Of a stretch of 13,202 nt of DNA, positions 6,469 to 12,258 are shown in pieces. The DNA is from an uncultured Flavobacteriales bacterium (GTDB taxonomy: Bacteria; Bacteroidota; Bacteroidia; Flavobacteriales; BACL11). Within the stretch, counting starts at the first letter, position 1. Each line of letters starts with the position of its first letter. The notes below the pieces were generated by a model. The model did no database searches. It was given only the letters and a program-made list of their open reading frames with translations, and was not told where the DNA came from. The position numbers and the translations under genes are program-made. The stretch spans positions 1 through 13,202 of the forward strand of contig CATMIT010000038.1 of assembly GCA_950069165.1 (NCBI GenBank), given 5' to 3'.

Positions 6469-8385
6469 TTAGTGTTGTGCAATTATTTTCAGTTTTTCTT
6501 TTAAGAGTTCTACTTCTTTTTGTGCTGATTCAATTGTATTTTCTACTTCTTTTTTCAGGGAATCATTGCTTTTGCTTTTCCCAAAAAAAGAGATGTTGTT
6601 TTCGTATTGTGTAATTATTTTCTTTTCATCATCCATCTTAGTTTTGATAATTTCTTTTTCTTTTATTAATCTGGACTGATTTCCGTTTATTGCAGTTATT
6701 TTATTGATGAATTTTTCTTTTTCAATATCCTTTTTTTCTAACTTAATAACATCATAATGCTTGTTTAACAGCTTTTCAAAGTCTTGGTCAATACTTTGTT
6801 TTTTGAAAGGAACAAAACCACATTTTTTCCACTCTATTGAAAAGTTATTTAATGTTTTTAAATCTTTCTTTCCATCATTAGAAGGACTAAATTTTTCTAC
6901 TTCTTTTAGTACTTTTTGCTTTGCTAATAGGTTTTGCTCTTTTGTTTTATCTAAATCTTTGAAATGTGCTTTTTTGTCATTAAAAAAGCCGTTACAAGCC
7001 GTTTTGAATCTTTTCCAAAGTTTGTCCGATATTTGTTTGGGAGCAAATCCAGAATTCTTCCAATCTTCTTGCAACTTTATAAGTTTCTGTGTTGTTTCTT
7101 TCCAATCCGTACTTTCTTTCAATGCTTCCGCTTTTTCACAAATTACAGTTTTTGTTGCGATAACTTTTTCCGTATCTTCTTTTTTGTTTTTGTAGAAGTC
7201 ATTTTTCTTTTTATAAAAGTTATCCAAGGAAGATCTTAAATATTTCCATGCTTTTGTATTGTCTTTTTTGTTTAATCTCCCAATTGCTTTCCACTTCTCA
7301 TTTAAAACTTTACTTTCTTCAATTAGTTTTTGCCAAGCTTGATGTGATGTAGGAATGTCCTTTGTTAAGTCGTCAATAGCTTTGCAAATGCTATTTTTTT
7401 CTGCTAACCTTTTATCGGTTTCTTCTTTTTTATGAAGGAAGTAATCATTTCTTTTTTTGTGGAGTACTTTTGTTGCTGTCTGGAATCTCTCCCAAATACT
7501 TTCTCTTTGCTCTTTTTTAACCGGACCAATATTTTTCCAATGTTCGTGAAGCTGTTGCAAACTCTCATGCATTTTATTTAAAGAATTTTCCACTTTTAAT
7601 GCTTCTGCTTTTTCGCAAATCATGGTCTTTTCTTCAAAATTCCTTTTGAAATCTAAATCTCTTAGGTCGTTATTTATTTTGATATAATCATAAAAAAGCT
7701 CCACATGATGATGGTAACTTTGCCAAAGATTATTGTTTTCGACAATAGGGACATAACCAATGCTTTTCCATTTTTCTTGTAAAGCCCTAAACTGCTCAAA
7801 TGTTTTTTTAATCGATTCTTCTTGTTTTGTCAAATTATCAATATCCTTAATTATTTGTCTTTTTTGAAGCAGGTTCTTTTCTTCTTGTTCCTCTTTTTCC
7901 TTTCGCATTTTGGCTTTCGCCCATTTAAAGGAATTGTAACATTTTCTAAACGCTATTTCCAAAGGATGAAGAGTAGATTTTTTTGGTTTTTCTTTCGATT
8001 CTTCTATATCTTCTATATCTTCTGTGTCGCCTTCCTTTACTATCAGTTCCACTATCTCACCAGAAACATCTGGTGAAATTTTTACCTCCACTTCTGGTTG
8101 TATTTTTCCGCTAGCTGAAACGGTTTCTGCAATGCTTCTTCTTTCTACTTTTTCCTTTTGATGTTGTTTTAGTTTTAGGTAAAAAAGAGTCCTTACTTCC
8201 TCCACTTTTTTAGATACCGAAAGGATGTTGTTATTTGATGAAAGAATATGCATTTCTTGAATTAATTCTTCCATACTAAATACGGAAAGATCCCTTTCAT
8301 TTTCAGCTTTCAATTCTCCATTAATTGAAGTTTCAGTTACATCAATTTCAACAATTTCTTCTTCTTGTTTTTCGTTTTCGTCCAT
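6469..8385 (-). CDS. DUF349 repeat protein carrying an embedded membrane-fusion-protein-like segment
   Basis: A 638-residue, highly charged (Lys/Glu-rich) protein with no signal peptide or membrane segment, so presumably cytoplasmic. The acidic N-terminus (1-32) precedes a helical segment (about 37-80). From about residue 195 to 548 there are five DUF349 units, each with a Trp-Lys-x-x-Gly or similar core; the key tryptophans are W206, W283, W365, W442 and W519, at intervals of 77, 82, 77 and 77. The C-terminus (about 550-638) is a predicted long coiled coil. DUF349 proteins are widespread in Bacteroidota and their function is not established. The odd part is residues 78-120: this stretch reads like the start of an RND/HlyD-type adaptor protein and not like the spacer normally found here. 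A DIE/DIE/E repeat follows. It lies 18 nt after aroE and 3 nt before uvrB in the same operon. Confidence 0.85.
   Translation of the reverse strand: MDENEKQEEEIVEIDVTETSINGELKAENERDLSVFSMEELIQEMHILSSNNNILSVSKKVEEVRTLFYLKLKQHQKEKVERRSIAETVSASGKIQPEVEVKISPDVSGEIVELIVKEGDTEDIEDIEESKEKPKKSTLHPLEIAFRKCYNSFKWAKAKMRKEKEEQEEKNLLQKRQIIKDIDNLTKQEESIKKTFEQFRALQEKWKSIGYVPIVENNNLWQSYHHHVELFYDYIKINNDLRDLDFKRNFEEKTMICEKAEALKVENSLNKMHESLQQLHEHWKNIGPVKKEQRESIWERFQTATKVLHKKRNDYFLHKKEETDKRLAEKNSICKAIDDLTKDIPTSHQAWQKLIEESKVLNEKWKAIGRLNKKDNTKAWKYLRSSLDNFYKKKNDFYKNKKEDTEKVIATKTVICEKAEALKESTDWKETTQKLIKLQEDWKNSGFAPKQISDKLWKRFKTACNGFFNDKKAHFKDLDKTKEQNLLAKQKVLKEVEKFSPSNDGKKDLKTLNNFSIEWKKCGFVPFKKQSIDQDFEKLLNKHYDVIKLEKKDIEKEKFINKITAINGNQSRLIKEKEIIKTKMDDEKKIITQYENNISFFGKSKSNDSLKKEVENTIESAQKEVELLKEKLKIIAQH
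6742..7800 (-). repeat. Five DUF349 protein repeats (about 77 residues each)
   Basis: Residues 196-548 of the DUF349 protein contain five copies of one helical unit. Each has a Leu-x-Glu-x-Trp-Lys-like core followed by Gly, then a Trp/Phe-x-x-Phe segment, a Tyr/Phe-rich helix and a Lys/Glu-rich spacer. The cores are EKWKSIG (204), EHWKNIG (281), EKWKAIG (363), EDWKNSG (440) and IEWKKCG (517). The last unit is the most diverged. The nucleotide sequences of the copies are not visibly identical, so these are old duplications. Confidence 0.85.
8002..8028 (-). repeat. 9-bp tandem repeat, three copies
   Basis: On the plus strand TTCTATATC occurs twice in tandem (8002-8010, 8011-8019) and is followed by a copy with two changes, TTCTGTGTC (8020-8028). 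It is in frame and encodes the acidic run around TEDIEDIEE of the DUF349 protein. It directly abuts the downstream end of the membrane-fusion-protein-like segment. Confidence 0.9.
8026..8154 (-). other. Membrane-fusion-protein (half-lipoyl) like segment inside the DUF349 gene
   Basis: Residues 78-120 of the DUF349 protein include VERRSIAETVSASGKIQPEV, then EVKISPDVSGEIVELIVKEGD. In Bacteroidota RND efflux adaptors (MacA/HlyD-like), this order of motifs follows the N-terminal membrane anchor: a strand ending in SASGKIQPE, then VKISPDVSGEI, then VKEGD, the first half of the biotinyl-lipoyl hairpin. The match is to my memory of the family, not a search. The second lipoyl half is not found in the C-terminal part of this protein. 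The reading frame is intact on both sides. Confidence 0.7.
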
Positions 8386-8403
8386 TTTTTAATTTAGATT
8401 ATT

Positions 8404-9132
8404 TTACAAATTTATGCTTAAATTCCATATTTTCCAACTCTTTTCGGCTTGAAGATACAGCATCTGTTTTCCGTTTTTTATTTGCGCTCCTTTGGCCATT
8501 CCTTTTTTTAAGAATTGACTCTCTTCTGGATTATATACTAAATCGTAAAGTAAATGTTTCGTATTGATTGCATTATATGGTAAATCAGCAAAAGTATCCG
8601 CATTAGGATACATCCCTAAGGGAGTAGTGTTAATAATAATGTCATTTTTTTGTATTACTTCTTCTGTAATGTCTGCAAATTTTAGCATTAAGTTTCGGCT
8701 AAAAATACTAAAATTAATATCTCTTTTATAAAATACAAAGGCTATGGCTTTAGATGCTCCACCATTTCCCAGAATAATGGCATTATTTCTGCCATTAAGC
8801 AATGGGGTGATACTCTCTTCAAACCCAAAAATATCGGTGTTATGACCAATTAATTTATTTCCATTAATTTGAATTGTATTTACCGCCCCAATTTCTTTTG
8901 CATCCTCTGTTATCTCATCTAATATTGGGATTACTTTTTCTTTGAAAGGAATTGTAATGTTCAACCCTTTTATATTTTTTTTATGAATTAACTCTCTTAA
9001 ACAGGAAATATCATTTATCTCAAAATTTAGATACTGAGAATCTTTAATTCTTTCTTTTGAAAATTTCTTTTGAAAATATTGCTGAGAAAAAGAATGAGAG
9101 AGGTTTTCTCCTATAAGCCCATAGGTTTTCAT
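8404..9132 (-). CDS. aroE: Shikimate dehydrogenase AroE
   Basis: AroE reduces 3-dehydroshikimate to shikimate with NADPH in the chorismate pathway. The 242-residue protein is slightly short, as usual in Bacteroidota. The substrate-binding motif SHSFS is at 12-16, and the catalytic lysine is Lys64 in NITIPFKEKV. Asn85 and Asp100 (GHNTDIFGF) complete the active site. The nucleotide-binding loop GNGGASKA is at 122-129, NTTPLGM at 168-174, and the C-terminal QMLYLQAEKSWKIW supplies the conserved Gln228. The start codon overlaps the stop of the DUF368 gene as ATGA, so translation is probably coupled. The DUF349 gene follows after 18 nt. No other aro gene is in the window. Identification is confident. 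Confidence 0.95.
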   Translation of the reverse strand: MKTYGLIGENLSHSFSQQYFQKKFSKERIKDSQYLNFEINDISCLRELIHKKNIKGLNITIPFKEKVIPILDEITEDAKEIGAVNTIQINGNKLIGHNTDIFGFEESITPLLNGRNNAIILGNGGASKAIAFVFYKRDINFSIFSRNLMLKFADITEEVIQKNDIIINTTPLGMYPNADTFADLPYNAINTKHLLYDLVYNPEESQFLKKGMAKGAQIKNGKQMLYLQAEKSWKIWNLSINL

Positions 9133-10031
9133 GCTGCTTTTTTAGGAGAAAAACTTTCCAAACCCCATACGACAACAATTCCAAAAACAATTAAAGCAAA
9201 AGCAATAAGAGTTTCTTTCTCGGTAATATTTGGAAAATACCAATGGTATTCGAGTACTTTCTCCTTTCCATCAATAATCATGCTTTCTGCTATTTTTTTC
9301 CAAGGCCAAATGATATTTAAAGATCCCAAAATAAAGCCAGTTAAAAGGGCAAGGGTGGCATCTTTATAATGCTTGAGCACCCAAGCCAAAGCATGCGAAA
9401 AACTCATTAGCCCCACAGCTGATCCGATAATGAATATAGATAATAAATAATTTAATTCGGTAATTGCAGTAACCATAAGTAGCTCATAGTTCCCCATCAA
9501 AATAAGAATAAAGGAACCAGAAAGTCCGGGCAACATCATGCCGCTAACCCCTATTATTCCACAAATAAATACAAAAAAGAGATTGCTGTTTTCAGTGGCT
9601 GGTGTTATAAATGATAGTGATATAGCAATAGCAGTTCCTACAACCAATGCAATAATATTTGGTAAATCCCACTTTTTAATTCGTTTGCCAACAAAATATA
9701 CAGATGCAACAATTAACCCAAAAAAGAATGCCCAAATCAATATTGTATAACTGGCAAATAGGAATTTGAACAAATTGGCAATACTAAAAACACTAGCCAC
9801 ACTTCCACCAAAAACTGCCAGCAGAAAATAAAGGTTTGTATACTTAATAAATTCTCCAAAATCAAAGGAAATAAGTAATTTTAATGCTTTTATATCAAAG
9901 GACTTTAGAGAGCTGATGAGCTCTTCATAAATTTCAGTAATTAGTGCTATTGTTCCACCAGAAACGCCAGGAATCACATTTGCAATCCCCATTGCCATTC
10001 CTTTAATAAATAGAATAAAGTAATGTCGCAT
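9129..10031 (-). CDS. DUF368 family membrane protein, likely polyprenyl-phosphate transporter (PopT type)
   Basis: A 300-residue polytopic membrane protein with about eight hydrophobic segments. The family hallmark is two similar halves, each with a Pro-Gly-x-Ser-Gly motif: PGVSGGT at 21-27 and PGLSGS at 168-173. Basic loops such as GKRIKKW (115-121) mark the cytoplasmic side. DUF368 proteins have been reported as undecaprenyl-phosphate translocases (PopT) that return the lipid carrier across the inner membrane for reuse in peptidoglycan and polysaccharide synthesis. That role is transferred from the family and not shown by this sequence. The start ATG directly follows the TAA of the ComA-like gene, and the stop overlaps the aroE start, so the gene is firmly inside the operon. 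Confidence 0.88.
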   Translation of the reverse strand: MRHYFILFIKGMAMGIANVIPGVSGGTIALITEIYEELISSLKSFDIKALKLLISFDFGEFIKYTNLYFLLAVFGGSVASVFSIANLFKFLFASYTILIWAFFFGLIVASVYFVGKRIKKWDLPNIIALVVGTAIAISLSFITPATENSNLFFVFICGIIGVSGMMLPGLSGSFILILMGNYELLMVTAITELNYLLSIFIIGSAVGLMSFSHALAWVLKHYKDATLALLTGFILGSLNIIWPWKKIAESMIIDGKEKVLEYHWYFPNITEKETLIAFALIVFGIVVVWGLESFSPKKAA

Positions 10032-10796
10032 TTACTTCTTTTTTATGTAGTCAAAGAAAGTATCTGCTCTTAATCCTATTCGTAAGGTTTCCAATGGTAT
10101 TACTTCATCCCAGGCAATATTACCCAAGTTTACATTCGATCCTAAAAGTTTAATAAACCAAACTTGCTGTGGTTTTTTTGGGGCTTCCCATAATATTTTT
10201 TCATTTGGGATTTTTGTTAAAATTTCATCAATCAAGTCAGAACGCACATCTCCTACCTTATTGTAAATTCCTACATTTCCCCCTTCACGAGCTTCTGCTA
10301 TTACCTTCCAAGCGCCAGCTTTTAATTCCATTTGCATGAGTTCAATCCACCTGTAAGGGGCTATTAACTTGTTTTCATCTTTTGATCCTACTTCAGAAAC
10401 CACTTTAAATTCTTTTGCTAAATCTTTTATGTAATTGCATTTATCTTCATGTAATATATCTATGCTTCCATCAGAAACTTCACACATTTCAAGGTTCCAA
10501 TTTCTGAGTAACTGCTTATATTCTTTATACATGCCTCTTATAATAAATGCTTCAAATAGGGTTCCTCCTATATAAACCATCAACCCAGCCTCTTTGTAGA
10601 GGTCAATTTTGGCTCTAACATGAGGGGAAATAGCAGAAGTACCAAAACCTAATTTAACGATATCAGTATGAGGGCCGCACATATCAATAAAATTTTTGGT
10701 ATCATTGATACTCAATCCCCTATCCATCATCATGGTTAAGCCATTTTCTCTTGGCTTTTGTGTCCTTTCAGGAATATCTGTTAAAAAGAAGTTCAT
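10032..10796 (-). CDS. ComA family phosphosulfolactate synthase-like protein
   Basis: A 254-residue TIM-barrel protein of the ComA family. Characterised members add sulfite to phosphoenolpyruvate to give (R)-phospho-3-sulfolactate, the first step of one route to coenzyme M. Successive family motifs are visible: MMMDRGLS (22-29), VKLGFGTS (47-54), YIGGTLFE (75-82), EVSDGSI (106-112), SEVGSKD (134-140), EAREGGNVGI (168-177), WEAPKKPQQ (203-211), LGSNVNLGNI (218-227) and GLRADT (241-246). The length is normal and no motif is broken. A bacteroidote is not expected to make coenzyme M and no comB, comC or related gene is nearby. The product may feed another sulfonate, or the substrate may differ. 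It is the first gene of the five-gene minus-strand operon, with a -7 box 24-31 nt upstream of the ATG. Confidence 0.85.
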   Translation of the reverse strand: MNFFLTDIPERTQKPRENGLTMMMDRGLSINDTKNFIDMCGPHTDIVKLGFGTSAISPHVRAKIDLYKEAGLMVYIGGTLFEAFIIRGMYKEYKQLLRNWNLEMCEVSDGSIDILHEDKCNYIKDLAKEFKVVSEVGSKDENKLIAPYRWIELMQMELKAGAWKVIAEAREGGNVGIYNKVGDVRSDLIDEILTKIPNEKILWEAPKKPQQVWFIKLLGSNVNLGNIAWDEVIPLETLRIGLRADTFFDYIKKK

Positions 10797-10819
10797 GTAA
10801 TTAGTCGTATTAATTTTTA

Positions 10820-10827
10820 CAAAGATA
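10820..10827 (-). promoter_or_regulatory. -7 box of the minus-strand operon
   Basis: The minus strand reads TATCTTTG here, a perfect TAnnTTTG box and identical to the one before fabG. It lies 24 nt upstream of the ATG at 10796 of the ComA-like gene. I find no TTTG at the -33 spacing. It should drive the ComA-like to uvrB operon. Confidence 0.5.
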
Positions 10828-10847
10828 AAAATATAAGATTATTGTTT

Positions 10848-10855
10848 TAGTTTTG
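10848..10855 (+). promoter_or_regulatory. -7 box of the glmM transcript
   Basis: TAGTTTTG fits TAnnTTTG on the plus strand, 23 nt before the glmM ATG at 10879. It is back-to-back with the minus-strand box at 10820-10827, so the two divergent transcripts start within about 50 bp of each other. No -33 TTTG at standard spacing is evident. Confidence 0.45.
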
Positions 10856-10878
10856 CAGCAGCAAATCAAGAATGAATA

Positions 10879-12258
10879 ATGACTTTAATAAAATCAATTT
10901 CAGGGATTAGAGGAATAATAGGAGGAGAAGTAGGAGATTCACTTTCACCTTTGGATATCGTTCGCTTTACAGCTTCCTATGCTACTTTTATTAAAAAACA
11001 AGGAGGTAGTTCAAATACCATTATTATAGGAAGGGACGCTAGAATTTCAGGGGAGATGGTGAGCAGTATTGTAACAGGAACTTTAATGGGTTGTGGATTT
11101 GATGTATTGGATATTGGCCTGTCTACCACTCCAACTGTGGAGGTTGCTGTGCAGTTAAAACAATCAGCAGGAGGCATAATTATAACGGCAAGTCATAATC
11201 CAAAAGAGTGGAATGCGCTTAAATTACTGAATGGAAAAGGTGAGTTTTTGTCAGCAACAGATGGAGAAGAGATTTTATCACTAGCAGAAAATGATAATTT
11301 TACTTTTACAGGGGTGAATAATTTAGGAGCTTATATATTTGATGATTCATATAATGATAAACACATTGAGCAAGTCCTAAACCTTAAATTAGTTGATATT
11401 GATTTAGTAAAATCAGCTGGATTTAAAGTGGTTGTTGATGCTGTGAATTCAACCGGCGGATTTATGATTCCTAAATTGTTAAAAAAAATGGGAGTGGAGT
11501 GCGTAAAATTATTCTGTAATCCAAACGGACAATTCCCGCATAACCCAGAACCACTTCCTGAAAACTTAACAGAAATATCAAAATTAGTTGTTGAAGAAAA
11601 AGCCCATTTTGGAATTGTAGTGGATCCTGATGTAGATAGATTGGCAATGGTTTGTGAAGATGGAAGTATGTTTGGAGAGGAATATACTTTGGTTGCAGTA
11701 GCTGATTTTGTACTGAGTAAAACTCCTGGAAATACGGTTTCTAATCTATCTTCCACAAGAGCTTTAAGGGATGTTACCAACATTCATAATGGGCAATACC
11801 AAGCCTCAGCAGTTGGAGAGGTTAATGTGGTTGAAAAAATGAAAGCATGCAATGCAATAATTGGTGGAGAAGGTAATGGGGGGATTATTTATCCAGCACT
11901 ACATTATGGTAGAGATGCCTTAATTGGAGTCGCACTATTTTTAACGCAATTGGCTGAACGCAAAATATCTACTAAAACTTTAAGAGATTCTTACCCAAAT
12001 TATTTTATCTCAAAAAATAAGATTCAACTAACTTCAGAAATTGATGTAGATGCTATTTTATCTACTTTGGAAGAGAAATATAAAGATGAACAGATTACTA
12101 CTATTGATGGGCTTAAAATTGATTTTAAAGATGGCTGGGTGCATCTTAGAAAATCCAATACTGAACCTATAATTCGTATTTATGCAGAAAGTGAAGCAGA
12201 GGAGAAAGCCATTGCTTTTGCACAAAAAATGATTCAGGAGATTAAAGAATTACTATAA
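10879..12258 (+). CDS. glmM: Phosphoglucosamine mutase-type phosphohexomutase (GlmM)
   Basis: A 459-residue alpha-D-phosphohexomutase, normal length. GlmM converts glucosamine-6-phosphate to glucosamine-1-phosphate for UDP-GlcNAc, hence peptidoglycan and LPS. All four active-site loops are present: the phosphoserine loop TASHNP with Ser105, the metal loop DPDVDR (249-254), the sugar-binding loop GGEGNGG (329-335), and the phosphate-binding loop RKSNTEPIIR (424-433). The N-terminus SISGIRGIIG and the sugar loop EGNGG match the archaeal-like and Bacteroidota subgroup, not the classical bacterial GlmM with FGTDGIRG and EQSGH. A phosphomannomutase or dual role therefore cannot be ruled out. The ATG at 10879 was chosen because the family N-terminus begins there. 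The next gene starts immediately after the TAA. Confidence 0.85.
   Translation: MTLIKSISGIRGIIGGEVGDSLSPLDIVRFTASYATFIKKQGGSSNTIIIGRDARISGEMVSSIVTGTLMGCGFDVLDIGLSTTPTVEVAVQLKQSAGGIIITASHNPKEWNALKLLNGKGEFLSATDGEEILSLAENDNFTFTGVNNLGAYIFDDSYNDKHIEQVLNLKLVDIDLVKSAGFKVVVDAVNSTGGFMIPKLLKKMGVECVKLFCNPNGQFPHNPEPLPENLTEISKLVVEEKAHFGIVVDPDVDRLAMVCEDGSMFGEEYTLVAVADFVLSKTPGNTVSNLSSTRALRDVTNIHNGQYQASAVGEVNVVEKMKACNAIIGGEGNGGIIYPALHYGRDALIGVALFLTQLAERKISTKTLRDSYPNYFISKNKIQLTSEIDVDAILSTLEEKYKDEQITTIDGLKIDFKDGWVHLRKSNTEPIIRIYAESEAEEKAIAFAQKMIQEIKELL

Noticed and set aside
6761..7239. Plus-strand open frames of 91 and 144 codons opposite the DUF349 gene
   Set aside because: They are Phe/Ser/Leu-rich translations of the complement of Lys/Glu-rich coding sequence; no family motif and no promoter, so they are antisense shadows.
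9909..9924. Short hairpin AGAGCT-GATG-AGCTCT
   Set aside because: It lies inside the DUF368 coding region, has only a 6-bp stem and no T-run, so no regulatory role is supported.
11331..11783. 150-codon minus-strand open frame opposite glmM
   Set aside because: Antisense to a well-conserved enzyme core, with low-complexity Ser/Thr composition and no recognisable motif.
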